Source: HKCCE3408 sp038530555
GTDB lineage: Bacteria > Pseudomonadota > Alphaproteobacteria > Rhodobacterales > Rhodobacteraceae
Reading direction: 5' to 3'
DNA length: 64,000 bases
NCBI GenBank assembly: GCA_038530555.1
Contig: JBCBCN010000005.1
Span: 186,001-250,000, forward strand
The notes beneath the pieces are model-generated. The model did no database searches. It was not told the origin of the DNA and saw only the letters and a list, made by a program, of their open reading frames with translations. A program made the position numbers and the translations under genes. Numbering within the stretch: the stretch's first letter is position 1; each line of letters begins with the position of its first letter. This document shows positions 1-9,718 of the stretch, in pieces.

Positions 1-403
1 GTGTTTTGACCTGCCAGGCCAATCCCGCCTCAAGCGCCAGCGGCGCGCGCCGGGCGATCAGGCGGAAAAAATAGCGCCGCTCAACCGCTGAAAATCGGGC
101 ATGCCAGGCGCCGTCGACCTCGGCGCAGGCGGTGACCGCGACCGGCGCGGGTTTCAGATGGTGATTGACGGCCTCCGACAGACGAAAGGGCGACCAGTCC
201 TGACCCATGTCGATATGGGCAACCTGGCCGCGCGCATGCACGCCCGCATCGGTGCGCCCCGCCGCAGCCATGGATGGAAGGTCGGGCTCAAGCGCGGCAA
301 GTGCTGCCTCGAGAGCGCCTTGAACGCTCGGCTGATCCTGCTGGCGCTGCCAGCCCGCGAACGGGGCGCCGTTATATTCGATCTGCATGGCGTATCTTGG
401 CAT
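1..403 (-). CDS. truA: tRNA pseudouridine synthase A, N-terminal part (gene runs off the left edge)
   Basis: Reading the reverse strand from the ATG at 403 gives an N-terminus beginning MPRYAMQIEYNGAPFAGWQ, followed by VQGALEAAL and AAGRTDAGVHARGQVAH. The GRTDAGVHA stretch holds the catalytic aspartate of the TruA family, which makes pseudouridine at positions 38-40 of tRNA anticodon arms. About 134 codons are visible of a usual length near 250-260, so the C-terminal half lies outside the window. The gene is divergent from the ycjX-like gene. The identity is clear from the motif; activity follows from family knowledge. Confidence 0.93.
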   Translation of the reverse strand, partial: MPRYAMQIEYNGAPFAGWQRQQDQPSVQGALEAALAALEPDLPSMAAAGRTDAGVHARGQVAHIDMGQDWSPFRLSEAVNHHLKPAPVAVTACAEVDGAWHARFSAVERRYFFRLIARRAPLALEAGLAWQVKT

Positions 404-554
404 GGCCCTGCGCTAGCGCATCTGTCCGGCGGCGGCAAACCACCCTTGCGTTAGCCCCTGTGTCAGCCCGGGCGCGATTTCCCCCTCTCAGGGGTCTGTT
501 CGCGGCCCTTGGGCGTGACTATTGTCTAAGGGACAAGACGACGGGGCCCGGGCA

Positions 555-1973
555 GTGATCATTGGCAGTTTGGCAGACGCGGTTGGACGCGCGATCGAAG
601 GCGCTGGTCAAAGCGTCTCAGAAACCTTTTTCGAACCAACGCTCCGGCTCGGCGTGACAGGTCTCAGCCGTGCGGGCAAAACTGTGTTCATCACGTCTCT
701 GGTGGCCAACCTGCTGGATCGGGGCAGGATGCAAGGGCTGCAGGCTGCAGCCGCCGCCCGGATCGAGGCGGCGTTTCTTCAGCCTCAGCCCAACGACACG
801 GTGCCGCGCTTTGAATACGAACGCCACCGCGCGGCTCTGTTGGGGGACGCGCCGCATTGGCCCGAGGGCACGCGGCAGGTCTCGCAATTGCGCCTGTCGT
901 TTCGGGTGCGCCCCAATGGCCTGCTCTCCGGGCTGCAGGGCGCACGCAATGTGCACCTCGATATCGTCGATTATCCCGGGGAATGGCTGCTAGATCTCGG
1001 CCTCCTCGAAAAGGACTTCGCGACCTGGTCACGCGAGACGTTGGAGCGGGCAGAGGCGCGAACGGACCCGTCCCCACCCGCAGCCCTGATGCAGGCCGAT
1101 GGAACGGCGAAATTTGATGAGATGGCGGCCGGGGATCTGGCCAAGGCATGGTCCTGCTATCTCCAGGATTTGCGCGCGGCCGGGTATTCCGATTGCACAC
1201 CGGGCCGCTTTCTCCTGCCCGGCGAGCTAGAGGGCAGCCCCGCGCTGACCTTCGCACCGCTCCCCGCTTCCGGCACACCGCGCGGATCGCTCGCGCGGGA
1301 GTTCGCCCGCCGCTATGAGGCCTATAAGGCGCAGGTCGTGAAGCCCTTCTTTCGCGCCCATTTCGCCCGCATTGACCGGCAGGTCGTCTTGGTCGATTTG
1401 CTCGAGGCGGTCCATCAAGGCCCCGAGGCGCTCGAAGATCTGCGCCGTGCGATGGCCGGGATCCTGCGCGCGTTCCGCCCCGGCCAAAATAGCTTTCTCT
1501 CCAGTCTCGTCGGTCAGCGGGTTGAGCGGATCCTCTTTGCCGCGACCAAGGCCGACCACCTGCATCACAGCCAGCACGCGGCCTTCACTGCCCTGATCGA
1601 GGCCCTAGTCCGCGACGCGCGGGACCGGGCGGATTTCGCGGGCGCGCAGACCAAGGCCTTGGCCATCGCCGCACTCAGGGCCACGGTCGAGGAAACGCGC
1701 GCCCATAACGGCGCGGAGCTTGGCATGGTGCGAGGCAAAGCCCTGGCCAGCGGTAAGGAGGCGGCGTTCTATCCTGGCCGGCTGCCCGACGACCCGCAGA
1801 GCTTTCTGGCGGGTGCAGGACAGGGCCCGGGTCAGGGCGCGGGCACATGGCTGGCCGAGGATTATGCCGCGATGCAGTTCGAGCCCGCTGAGCTGAGCCT
1901 CAAACCGGGGGATGGACCACCGCATATCCGCCTGGACGTGGCGGCGGAATTTCTGATCGGGGGGAGGCTCTGA
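555..1973 (+). CDS. ycjX: YcjX-family GTP-binding protein (DUF463)
   Basis: The protein resembles the YcjX/DUF463 P-loop family, associated in enterobacteria with the phage-shock regulon. A Walker A loop GLSRAGKT lies at about residues 36-43 and is followed by VFITSLVANLL, and a DIVDYPGEWLLDL stretch looks like the Walker B/switch region. The frame is open upstream to a TTG at 522, but GTG 555 (VIIGSLADAVG) gives the length usual for the family; neither start has a good ribosome binding site. The stop overlaps the start of the next gene (TGATG), so the two are probably translated together. Its cellular role is not well established. Confidence 0.88.
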   Translation: MIIGSLADAVGRAIEGAGQSVSETFFEPTLRLGVTGLSRAGKTVFITSLVANLLDRGRMQGLQAAAAARIEAAFLQPQPNDTVPRFEYERHRAALLGDAPHWPEGTRQVSQLRLSFRVRPNGLLSGLQGARNVHLDIVDYPGEWLLDLGLLEKDFATWSRETLERAEARTDPSPPAALMQADGTAKFDEMAAGDLAKAWSCYLQDLRAAGYSDCTPGRFLLPGELEGSPALTFAPLPASGTPRGSLAREFARRYEAYKAQVVKPFFRAHFARIDRQVVLVDLLEAVHQGPEALEDLRRAMAGILRAFRPGQNSFLSSLVGQRVERILFAATKADHLHHSQHAAFTALIEALVRDARDRADFAGAQTKALAIAALRATVEETRAHNGAELGMVRGKALASGKEAAFYPGRLPDDPQSFLAGAGQGPGQGAGTWLAEDYAAMQFEPAELSLKPGDGPPHIRLDVAAEFLIGGRL

Positions 1974-2992
1974 TGGCGCGTTCTGAGGGTCCCGTCATCA
2001 TCGAAATCGATGGCGACGCGGCTAAGCCGGATGTCGATCCCGCCTCCGCGCCGCCCCCACCCGACGCGCCGTCTGACGCGCCCAGCGGAGAGGCGATGCA
2101 GCATCTGGCGTGCCTCGCCGCGCGCAAGCCTTCGCGCCTCGGCCGGCTGTTTTGGTGGAGCCTCAGCGGGCTTTTGAGCTTTGCGCTGTCGCTGGCGGCC
2201 TGGCAGTGGGTCACGGCGCTTCTCGCGAGTTCTCCGGTCTTGGGCTATGTCGCCACAGCCTTGCTTGCCGCCTTTTGTCTGGCGGCCTTGGGCTTGGCGG
2301 CGCGTGAGCTGGCCGGGTTCGCCCGGCTCGGTCGGCTGGACCGATTGCGCCAACTGGCCGACCAGGCCGCTGCCCAGGAGGAGCTCAGCACCGCGAAATC
2401 TGTAGCCGGTAAGATGATCGCGCTCTACCGCACGCGGCCCGAGCTTCGCTTGGGGCTGGAGGCCGCGTCCCAAGCCCGCGATGAGGCCTTCGACACCGGC
2501 GCTTTGTTCACAGCGCTCGAGACCAACCTTCTGGCACCGCTCGATCGCGCCGCTGAGGTTGAGATCGAGGCCGCCGCGCGCCAGGTCGCCACGATTACCG
2601 CCTTCGTGCCCATCGCCTTGGCCGATGTGCTGACGGCGCTGACGGCAAATCTCCGGATGATTCGGCGCATCGCGCAGATCTATGGCGGGCGTGGGTCGGC
2701 CTTTGGCGCGTGGCGGCTGACCCGCGCTGTGCTGAGCCATCTGGTGGCCACTGGAGCGGTCGCTGTCGGCGATGATCTTATCGGCTCGCTTGCCGGGGGC
2801 TCGTTTCTGTCGAAGGTCTCGCGCCGTTTCGGTGAAGGGCTGGTCAACGGTGCCTTGACCGCGCGGGTCGGCGTCGCCGCTATGGAAGTGTGCCGCCCCA
2901 TGGCCTTTGGCCCTGGCCGTAAACCGGCGGTGACGGGCCTTATTCGTCGCGCGCTAACGGGCCTCTTTCAAACCGGCTCCGAACAAACCTGA
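1973..2992 (+). CDS. ycjF: YcjF-family inner membrane protein (TIGR01620/DUF697)
   Basis: This 339-aa protein has an acidic, proline-rich N-terminus, two hydrophobic helices at roughly residues 59-83 and 89-110, and an alanine-rich C-terminal part with AFVPIALADVLTALTANLRMI and a Gly-rich SLAGGSFLSKVSRRFGEG stretch typical of the DUF697 region. It overlaps ycjX by one base, the classic ycjX-ycjF pairing. The family acts at the inner membrane and is linked to envelope stress in enterobacteria. No other psp gene is present here, so the pair stands alone. Confidence 0.87.
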   Translation: MARSEGPVIIEIDGDAAKPDVDPASAPPPPDAPSDAPSGEAMQHLACLAARKPSRLGRLFWWSLSGLLSFALSLAAWQWVTALLASSPVLGYVATALLAAFCLAALGLAARELAGFARLGRLDRLRQLADQAAAQEELSTAKSVAGKMIALYRTRPELRLGLEAASQARDEAFDTGALFTALETNLLAPLDRAAEVEIEAAARQVATITAFVPIALADVLTALTANLRMIRRIAQIYGGRGSAFGAWRLTRAVLSHLVATGAVAVGDDLIGSLAGGSFLSKVSRRFGEGLVNGALTARVGVAAMEVCRPMAFGPGRKPAVTGLIRRALTGLFQTGSEQT

Positions 2993-3043
2993 GCGCTGCT
3001 GCCAGACCCTGACAAGTCCCGCGCGGCGTGACACAGTCCGACA

Positions 3044-4015
3044 ATGACCCAGACCGCCCGCACCGCAGACCGCCCGCTTTTGGGCATCGCCTTGATGCTG
3101 GGCTTTTGCGCGTTGGCGCCGATGTCCGATGCGTTGGCTAAGATCCTTGGTGACGAGATCCCGCTGTTGCAGTTGATCCTGGTGCGGTTCGGGGCGCAGG
3201 CCGTGATGTTCGTTCCGCTCGCGCTCGCCATGGGTGTTGTCCTGTTCCCGTCCGGCCGGGTTCTTGCGCTGACGCTGATGCGCACGATTTTCCACATTGC
3301 CGGCATCGGGCTGATGTTCACCGCTCTGCGGTTCCTGCCCATTGCCGACGCGGTGGCCATCGCGTTTGTTATGCCTTTTATCTTGCTGATCCTGGGCAAG
3401 CTTTTTCTGGCCGAGGAGGTGGGCGCGCGTCGCATGATCGCCTGTGCCGTAGGCTTTTGCGGCACGCTCATGGTGGTGCAGCCGAGCTTTGTGGCTGTGG
3501 GCTGGCCCGCGATCCTGCCGCTGCTTGTGGCCTTCGTCTTTGCAATTTTCATGCTGATCACCCGGGCCATGGCCAAAGATATCGAGCCGGTTGCAATGCA
3601 GGGCCTGTCCGCCCTGGTGGCCCTGCCGATCCTTCTGCCGATGCTGGCCATGCCGCCTGGTCTGGGTAACCCGCCGCCTTTCGCCTGGGTCGCGGCCACG
3701 GACAAAACGCTTTGGCTGTTGCTGGCGCTTGGTGTCACCGGCGCCTTCGCGCATCTGTTGATGTCGGCGAGCTTGCGCTTTGCCCAGGCCTCGGCCCTGG
3801 CGCCGATGCAGTATCTCGAGATCCCAGTCGCCACCTTTGTGGGTTGGCTGATCTTTCAGGAGCTCCCCAACGGGCTGGCCGCCTTGGGCATCTGCCTGAC
3901 GATCGCAGCGGGGCTTTACGTTATCGCGCGCGAACGGGCGATTGGCCTGGCTCAGGCGCGCGCGGCATCAACGAAGGCAGCGGTGGCACAAGATCCCCGC
4001 ACACCAGCCGCGTAA
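3044..4015 (+). CDS. DMT-superfamily (EamA) transporter
   Basis: A 323-aa polytopic membrane protein with about ten hydrophobic segments arranged as two EamA repeats; the second includes APMQYLEIPVATFVGWLIFQ, a common EamA pattern. The family exports or imports small metabolites through the inner membrane; the substrate cannot be told from sequence. The last 95 bp overlap the 3' end of the convergent monooxygenase gene on the other strand. The ATG at 3044 lies 52 bp after ycjF, so co-transcription with ycjXF is possible but not shown. Confidence 0.88.
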   Translation: MTQTARTADRPLLGIALMLGFCALAPMSDALAKILGDEIPLLQLILVRFGAQAVMFVPLALAMGVVLFPSGRVLALTLMRTIFHIAGIGLMFTALRFLPIADAVAIAFVMPFILLILGKLFLAEEVGARRMIACAVGFCGTLMVVQPSFVAVGWPAILPLLVAFVFAIFMLITRAMAKDIEPVAMQGLSALVALPILLPMLAMPPGLGNPPPFAWVAATDKTLWLLLALGVTGAFAHLLMSASLRFAQASALAPMQYLEIPVATFVGWLIFQELPNGLAALGICLTIAAGLYVIARERAIGLAQARAASTKAAVAQDPRTPAA

Positions 4016-5129
4016 GCGCGCCGCGCATCCCGGGCCAGCGGCCCATCGGCGTGAGGATCCGGTCGCGCAGATGCGCGGGCAGGGCGCGCTCGGATTGGTA
4101 AAGCGGTGTGAAGGCCGCCGATGCCGCCTGATAGAGCCTCAGATGCCAACGGCGCGCCCCGGCATACTGCCTGAGCATTTCTTCTAACGTTGAGGCACGG
4201 CGCAGCGCCAGTTGCAGCGACCGCGCATCCAGCAACGCCATATTCGCACCCTGGCCAAGCTGGGGGCTCGCGCGGTGTGCGGCGTCGCCGATATAGGCGA
4301 TCCCGTCGTCATAAGGTGCGGACAAAGTGCCGTGGCTGTAGCGCGTGAAGGTGAAATCGTCATGGCTGAGGCCCTCGGGCAAGAAGGCCTCCATCGCGGG
4401 CCAAAGCCCGATGACGTCTTCCCGCCAAGAGCCGAAATCGCTGGCCCGCCAGGCATCCTCCCGGTCGCGGGGCAGGGAATAGAAGATCGCGGCCAATTTT
4501 TGCTCGCTCGTGTCTTTCAGATAGCCGATGGGCAGCACGCCGATCATCTTCTCAGCGCGTTCATAGCGCTGGCTGAGCTCAACGGGGGAAAGCTCGGTCT
4601 CCTCTGGCCAGGGCACTGTGGCCCAGATGGCGCCGAAGGGCAGGGGCTTGGCCTGGAGCGGGGACAGGGCCGAGCTCGCACCGCTGGCATCAACGATCAA
4701 ATCGAAGGGACCCTCCGCCGCGCCGTTGGCGAAGGTCAGCTTTTGTCCATCCCGCCCCGTCACTTCCCGGCCAAGCTCAAACGCGGCTCCGCTTTCCTGG
4801 GCGGCGCTGAGCAAGGCGGCGTGCAGGGTTGCACGGTGGATGCCGAGCCCGCGCCGGTCGGGCGTGGCGCCGTAGGCGACGTCCAGGGCGTCGCGTCCGC
4901 TGACCGTTTCGATGCCGTGCATCCTGCGGATCGGTTGGCCGAGACGGATCGCGTCATCGGCGCCGATTGCGCGCAGAACCTCCGCGCCGACGGGTTGGAT
5001 GATCAGGCCCGAGCCCACCGGCTTGGCCTCTTCGAAACGGTCGAAAACCGTGACGTCGTGGCCGTCCTGAGACAGCAACGCTGCCGCGGCCAGTCCACCG
5101 ATCCCGCCACCCACAATTGCAACTTTCAT
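3921..5129 (-). CDS. FAD-dependent monooxygenase (PHBH/UbiH-like fold)
   Basis: The N-terminus MKVAIVGGGIGGLAAAALL is the GxGxxG dinucleotide fold that binds FAD. The second FAD motif, GDAAHRASPQLGQGANMALLDA, is near residue 285, and a DG-type segment with LIVDASGASS is near residue 140. At 402 aa this matches class A flavoprotein monooxygenases, which hydroxylate aromatic or similar ring substrates using NAD(P)H and oxygen. The substrate is unknown. Its final 31 codons are antisense to the end of the EamA transporter. It is divergent from ileS. Confidence 0.86.
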   Translation of the reverse strand: MKVAIVGGGIGGLAAAALLSQDGHDVTVFDRFEEAKPVGSGLIIQPVGAEVLRAIGADDAIRLGQPIRRMHGIETVSGRDALDVAYGATPDRRGLGIHRATLHAALLSAAQESGAAFELGREVTGRDGQKLTFANGAAEGPFDLIVDASGASSALSPLQAKPLPFGAIWATVPWPEETELSPVELSQRYERAEKMIGVLPIGYLKDTSEQKLAAIFYSLPRDREDAWRASDFGSWREDVIGLWPAMEAFLPEGLSHDDFTFTRYSHGTLSAPYDDGIAYIGDAAHRASPQLGQGANMALLDARSLQLALRRASTLEEMLRQYAGARRWHLRLYQAASAAFTPLYQSERALPAHLRDRILTPMGRWPGMRGALTRLVCGDLVPPLPSLMPRAPEPGQSPVRAR

Positions 5130-5387
5130 ATGGCGAAATTAGCGGGCGATCCCGGCCTGCCCATGCGACAGGTTGTGCCGTGGCGCCCGACTGCACGCAC
5201 CGCGCTTGATGCCCCTGAGCCCCCGGCCTATAAGCGGCCCATGGATCACACTTCGCACCCTTTCGCGCGAATTATCGGCCCGGCGCTCATACCCTGACGC
5301 GCCGGCATTTAGCGCCTGCCGCCCTGGCGCGTTCTGCGTCGTCGAGCGGTCCACGATCCACTCCATTTTCGAAAGACAGACCCGATC

Positions 5388-8300
5388 ATGTCCGATGAGA
5401 GCCGTCCCGAGGGCCCCGATTACAAGGCCACTCTGAACCTGCCCAAGACCGATTTCCCGATGCGCGCGGGCCTGCCCAAGCGAGAGCCTGACTGGCTCGA
5501 CCGCTGGGAAAAGCTGGGCGTTTACGACCGCCTGCGTGCCCAGGAGGGCCGCGAGATCTTCTGTCTGCATGACGGCCCGCCCTATGCGAACGGCAATCTG
5601 CATATCGGCCACGCGCTGAATAAAATCCTCAAGGATATGGTCGTGCGCAGTCAGCAGATGATGGGTCGCGACAGCCGCTATATCCCCGGCTGGGACTGTC
5701 ACGGTCTGCCGATCGAGTGGAAGATCGAGGAGGCGTACCGCCAAAAGGGTCAGGATAAAGACGCCATCAATGTAGTCGAGTTTCGCCAAGAATGCCGCCG
5801 CTTTGCGGAGCATTGGATCGACGTTCAGCGCGCGGAATTCAAGCGCTTGGGCATCACCGGCGCGTGGGAGCGGCCCTATCTGACGATGGATTTCCACGCC
5901 GAGCGGGTGATCGCCGAGGAATTTCAGAAATTCCTGATGACCGGCACGCTCTATCAGGGCTCCAAGCCTGTGATGTGGTCGCCGGTGGAAAAGACCGCCC
6001 TGGCCGAGGCCGAGGTGGATTATAAGGACCGGCAGACCGATGCGGTTTGGGTGCCGTTCAATGTGGTCGGCGCGCTACCCGTGCCTAAGCCCGGCTTTGG
6101 CATGGGACAGGATCTGGCCGATGGAGGCCGCTTTGACGCGGTGCAGGACGGAGCGGCCCTGCAGGCGAGCGATCTGGACGGCGCCAAGGTGGTGATCTGG
6201 ACGACGACGCCGTGGACGCTCCCGCAAAACCGGGCGATCTGTTTCGGCCCGACGATCAGTTATGGCCTCTATGAGGTCACGGGCCGCCCCGAGGAGTGCT
6301 GGGCCACGATCGGGCATCGCTATGTCATGGCCGATGCGCTGGCCGAGGAGGCCTTCGCGGCCATGCGCCTGGACGACAGCATGTATCGCCGCCTGCGCGA
6401 TGTGGGCGCGGAAGAGCTTGCGCCCTTGGTCTGCGCGCATCCCTTGCGCGGTGCGGACGGCGCCGGGGCTGAATGGGATTTCGCCGTCGCACTCCTGCCG
6501 GGGGATCATGTGACGGACGACGCGGGCACGGGCTTTGTGCATACGGCGCCGAGCCACGGTGACGATGACTATGCCGTTGGGCGCCGCTACGGCCTGCCGC
6601 TGACCTACAACATTCTGGATGACAGCGCTTTCCGCGAGGATCTTCCGTTTTTTGCTGGCGAGCAGATCATCCGCCCGAATGGCAAACCGGGCAATGCAAA
6701 CAAAGCCGTCATCGACAAACTGGTCGAGGTCGGCGGGCTGCTGGCGCGCAAACGCATCACCATCTCCGACGCCCATTCCTGGCGCTCCAAGGCGCCGGTG
6801 ATCCGGCTCAATCGCCCGCAATGGTTCGCCGCCATCGACCAGCACGTGGGCGATGGCCAGGACCAGCATGGCAAGACCATCCGCCAACGCGCGCTGACCG
6901 AGATCGACAACGTCACCTGGACCCCGCAGTCCGGGCGCAACCGGCTTCACTCGATGATGGAAGCTCGGCCCGATTGGGTGCTCAGCCGTCAGCGCGCCTG
7001 GGGCGTGCCACTGACCTGTTTCGTCAAGGTCGGCGCCAAGCCTAGCGATGAGGACTACTTGCTGCGCGACCCGGCCGTGAATGCCCGCATCCTGGAGGCC
7101 TTCGAGACTGAGGGCGCCGATGCCTGGTACAAGCCCGGCGCTAAGGCGCGGTTCCTCGGCAATGATCACGACCCCGAGGCCTATACCCAGGTCTTCGACA
7201 TCCTCGATGTCTGGTTTGACAGCGGCTCGACCCATGCCTTCGTGCTGCGCGACCGCGAGGACGGCACGCCGGACGGGATCGCTGATCTATACCTGGAGGG
7301 CACTGACCAGCATCGCGGCTGGTTCCATTCTTCGCTCTTGCAAAGCTGCGGCACCAATGGCCGCGCGCCCTATCGCGGTGTGCTGACCCATGGCTTCACC
7401 CTCGATGAAGAGGGGCGCAAGATGTCGAAATCCGAGGGCAACATCATCGCGCCGCAAGAGGTCGTCGATCAGTACGGCGCCGATATCCTGCGTCTTTGGG
7501 TGGCGCAGTCGGACTACACCGCCGATCAGCGCATCGGCCAAGAGATCCTGAAAGGGGTCGCCGACAGCTATCGCCGGTTGCGCAACACGATGCGCTTCAT
7601 GCTGGGCTCGCTCGCCGATTTCAGCGAGGCGGATCGGGTCGAGGCGGCGGATATGCCCGAGCTTGAGCGCTGGGTTCTGCACCGACTGGCCGAACTCGAC
7701 GCCCAAGTGCGCGACGGCTATGAGCGCTATGATTTCCAGGGCGTGTTCCAGGCGGTCTTTACCTTCGCGACGACGGATCTGTCGGCCTTCTATTTCGATA
7801 TCCGTAAGGACGCGCTCTATTGCGACGGCAACACTCTGCGCCGCCGCGCCGCGCGGACGGTTCTTGATATCCTGTTCCACCGGTTGACCACGTGGCTTGC
7901 GCCGATCTTGGTCTTCACGATGGAGGAGGTCTGGCTTGAGCGCTTCCCGGGTGAGGAAAGTTCAGTGCATTTGGTCGACATCCCCGAGACGCCCGCCGCC
8001 TGGGCCGATGCGGCTTTGGCCGAGAAATGGGCCAATGTGCGCCGGGTTCGGCGCGTTGTGACCTCGGCCCTGGAGGTCCAGCGCCGCGATAAGGTGATCG
8101 GCTCGAGCCTGGAAGCGGCGCCCGAGGTTTTTGTCGATGAGGGCTTGGCTCAGATCCTTGAGAGCGTGGATTTCGAGGATGTCTGCATCACCTCGCAGAT
8201 CGCGCTGTCGACTGAGGCAGCCCCGGCGGGTGCCTTCAAGCTGGAGGACACGGCCGATGTCGCGGTGGTGTTCCGCAAGGCTGAAGGGGAGAAGTGCCAG

Positions 8301-8402
8301 CGCTCTTGGCGCATCCTGCCCGATGTGGGCAAGCATAAGCACCCCAATGTCTGCGGCCGCTGTGACGCCGCGCTCAGTGAGCTTGATCAAGCGGCGGGCT
8401 GA
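5388..8402 (+). CDS. ileS: isoleucyl-tRNA synthetase
   Basis: This 1004-aa class I synthetase charges tRNA-Ile. The HIGH motif is at residues 72-75 (NLHIGHALNK) and the KMSKS loop at 678-682 (GRKMSKSEGN). The CP1 editing domain lies between them, with TTTPWTLPQNRAI and a GTGFVHTAPSHGDDDY segment. The C-terminus carries Cys residues in KCQRSW and CGRCD that fit the zinc-binding tail of bacterial IleRS. The start ATG follows a short AAAGACAGACCC leader without a strong ribosome binding site. No regulatory leader was recognised in the 258 bp upstream. Confidence 0.97.
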   Translation: MSDESRPEGPDYKATLNLPKTDFPMRAGLPKREPDWLDRWEKLGVYDRLRAQEGREIFCLHDGPPYANGNLHIGHALNKILKDMVVRSQQMMGRDSRYIPGWDCHGLPIEWKIEEAYRQKGQDKDAINVVEFRQECRRFAEHWIDVQRAEFKRLGITGAWERPYLTMDFHAERVIAEEFQKFLMTGTLYQGSKPVMWSPVEKTALAEAEVDYKDRQTDAVWVPFNVVGALPVPKPGFGMGQDLADGGRFDAVQDGAALQASDLDGAKVVIWTTTPWTLPQNRAICFGPTISYGLYEVTGRPEECWATIGHRYVMADALAEEAFAAMRLDDSMYRRLRDVGAEELAPLVCAHPLRGADGAGAEWDFAVALLPGDHVTDDAGTGFVHTAPSHGDDDYAVGRRYGLPLTYNILDDSAFREDLPFFAGEQIIRPNGKPGNANKAVIDKLVEVGGLLARKRITISDAHSWRSKAPVIRLNRPQWFAAIDQHVGDGQDQHGKTIRQRALTEIDNVTWTPQSGRNRLHSMMEARPDWVLSRQRAWGVPLTCFVKVGAKPSDEDYLLRDPAVNARILEAFETEGADAWYKPGAKARFLGNDHDPEAYTQVFDILDVWFDSGSTHAFVLRDREDGTPDGIADLYLEGTDQHRGWFHSSLLQSCGTNGRAPYRGVLTHGFTLDEEGRKMSKSEGNIIAPQEVVDQYGADILRLWVAQSDYTADQRIGQEILKGVADSYRRLRNTMRFMLGSLADFSEADRVEAADMPELERWVLHRLAELDAQVRDGYERYDFQGVFQAVFTFATTDLSAFYFDIRKDALYCDGNTLRRRAARTVLDILFHRLTTWLAPILVFTMEEVWLERFPGEESSVHLVDIPETPAAWADAALAEKWANVRRVRRVVTSALEVQRRDKVIGSSLEAAPEVFVDEGLAQILESVDFEDVCITSQIALSTEAAPAGAFKLEDTADVAVVFRKAEGEKCQRSWRILPDVGKHKHPNVCGRCDAALSELDQAAG

Positions 8403-8445
8403 GGGCGCGGCGCCGATCTATTGGCCTGTACAAACGTCTTTGACA

Positions 8446-8471
8446 CCCGGCGCTTGGGTTTCCGCGCCGGG
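8446..8471 (+). terminator. GC-rich hairpin after ileS, possible terminator
   Basis: CCCGGCGC (8446-8453) and GCGCCGGG (8464-8471) form a perfect 8-bp stem with a 10-nt loop, 44 bp past the ileS stop. Only GTCTTACC follows, not a real T-run, so termination would be weak or factor-dependent. Confidence 0.45.
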
Positions 8472-8509
8472 CGTCTTACCTGATGAAAAACACCAACAGG
8501 AGAGCCGCA

Positions 8510-9388
8510 ATGACCCAGCGCCAAGAGGAATACACCCCGCCAAAAGTCTGGACCTGGGACGCAGAAAGCGGTGGCACCTGGGCCAAGCTCAACCGCCCCA
8601 TCGCGGGCGCCACCCATGACAAAGAGCTGCCGGTCGGCGCGCACCCCTTTCAGCTGTATTCGCTCGGCACGCCCAACGGGGTAAAGGTAACTGTGCTGTT
8701 TGAGGAGCTTCTGGAGGCGGGACATAGCGGGGCGGAGTATGACGCCTGGCTCATTCGGATCGGCGAAGGCGATCAGTTTGGCTCGGGCTTTGTCGAAGTG
8801 AACCCGAACTCCAAGATCCCCGCGCTCATGGACCGTTCAGGCAAGACGCCGGTGCGGCTTTTCGAGAGCGGCGCTATGCTGCTCCATCTGGCCGAGAAAT
8901 TCAGTGCGTTTCTCGGCGCCCCGGAGGAGCGGCCCGAGCTTTTATCCTGGCTGATGTGGCAGATGGGATCGGCGCCGTTTCTGGGTGGCGGTTTCGGGCA
9001 TTTCTACGCGTATGCGCCCTATCCGATGGAGTATCCAATCAACCGCTACGCGATGGAGAGCAAGCGGCAGATGGACGTGCTCGACCGGCATTTGGCGGAC
9101 AAGACATGGATCCTGGGCGACAGCTATTCGATTGCGGATATGGCGATCGGGCCTTGGTATGGGCGGCTTGCCATGGGGCAGGCCTATGATGCGGGTGAGT
9201 TCCTGGCGGTTCAGGATTACAAGAACGTGGTCGCCTGGGCGGAGCGATTTTATGCCCGGCCCGCCGTGCAACGCGGCGCGATGGTCAACCGCACCTTCGG
9301 TCCCCCCGAGGGACAACTTTGGGAGCGGCACGACGCGTCCGATTTCGAGCTTCGGACCCAGGACAAGATCGGTGAAGGGGCGGCTTGA
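8510..9388 (+). CDS. yghU: YghU-like glutathione-dependent disulfide-bond oxidoreductase
   Basis: A 292-aa glutathione S-transferase-fold protein starting MTQRQEEYTPPKVWTWD. The long N-terminal extension before the thioredoxin-like domain (HPFQLYSLGTPNGVKVTVLFEELLEAG) and the VNPNSKIPALMD turn are hallmarks of the YghU/Nu-class enzymes, which reduce disulfides with two bound glutathiones. The start at 8510 is chosen because AGGAG lies 8 nt upstream; an in-frame ATG at 8483 has no such site. The DUF3253 gene follows after 6 bp. Confidence 0.9.
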   Translation: MTQRQEEYTPPKVWTWDAESGGTWAKLNRPIAGATHDKELPVGAHPFQLYSLGTPNGVKVTVLFEELLEAGHSGAEYDAWLIRIGEGDQFGSGFVEVNPNSKIPALMDRSGKTPVRLFESGAMLLHLAEKFSAFLGAPEERPELLSWLMWQMGSAPFLGGGFGHFYAYAPYPMEYPINRYAMESKRQMDVLDRHLADKTWILGDSYSIADMAIGPWYGRLAMGQAYDAGEFLAVQDYKNVVAWAERFYARPAVQRGAMVNRTFGPPEGQLWERHDASDFELRTQDKIGEGAA

Positions 9389-9394
9389 TACGCC

Positions 9395-9664
9395 ATGACC
9401 CAGCCGAGCGATACCGAGATTGCCGCGCGTTTGATGGCACTTGCGCACCAGCGCGCGCCCGACAAGAGCTTTTGCCCATCGGAGGTTGCCCGTGCCTTGG
9501 CCGTGGATTGGCGGCCTCTGATGGGCAGGGTGCGCCGGGTCGCGCTCGGCCTTGACCTCGTCGCGAGCCAACGCGGGAAGATCGTGGATCTGCGCAACGT
9601 GCGCGGCCCCATTCGCCTACACCTTGCTCAGGATGTCGGGCCTATCTCAGGCAGCGATGGCTAG
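9395..9664 (+). CDS. DUF3253 domain protein
   Basis: An 89-aa protein with the features of DUF3253: an N-terminal helical part, the core KSFCPSEVARALAVDWRPLM, then a basic LVASQRGKIVDLRNVRGPIRL end. The fold resembles a small winged-helix domain, but no function is established. It starts 6 bp after the YghU gene and is probably co-transcribed with it. Confidence 0.85.
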   Translation: MTQPSDTEIAARLMALAHQRAPDKSFCPSEVARALAVDWRPLMGRVRRVALGLDLVASQRGKIVDLRNVRGPIRLHLAQDVGPISGSDG

Positions 9665-9682
9665 GACAGTTTCATTCGTTTT

Positions 9683-9712
9683 GCGCGGCCCGCATGGGGC
9701 ATGGGGCCGCGC
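9683..9712. terminator. strong hairpin between convergent genes
   Basis: GCGCGGCCC (9683-9691) pairs perfectly with GGGCCGCGC (9704-9712) across a 12-nt loop. It sits between the ends of the DUF3253 gene and the reverse-strand EF-hand gene, where it could serve both directions. There is no T-run on either side, so it may protect 3' ends rather than terminate on its own. Confidence 0.5.
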
Positions 9713-9718
9713 GAAGGA

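Noticed and set aside
1862..2740. Long reverse-strand open frame opposite ycjX/ycjF
   Set aside because: It is antisense to two well-supported genes, has no recognisable motif and no ribosome binding site.
5139..5897. 252-codon reverse-strand frame at the 5' end of ileS
   Set aside because: It is antisense to ileS and its product looks like random GC-rich translation.
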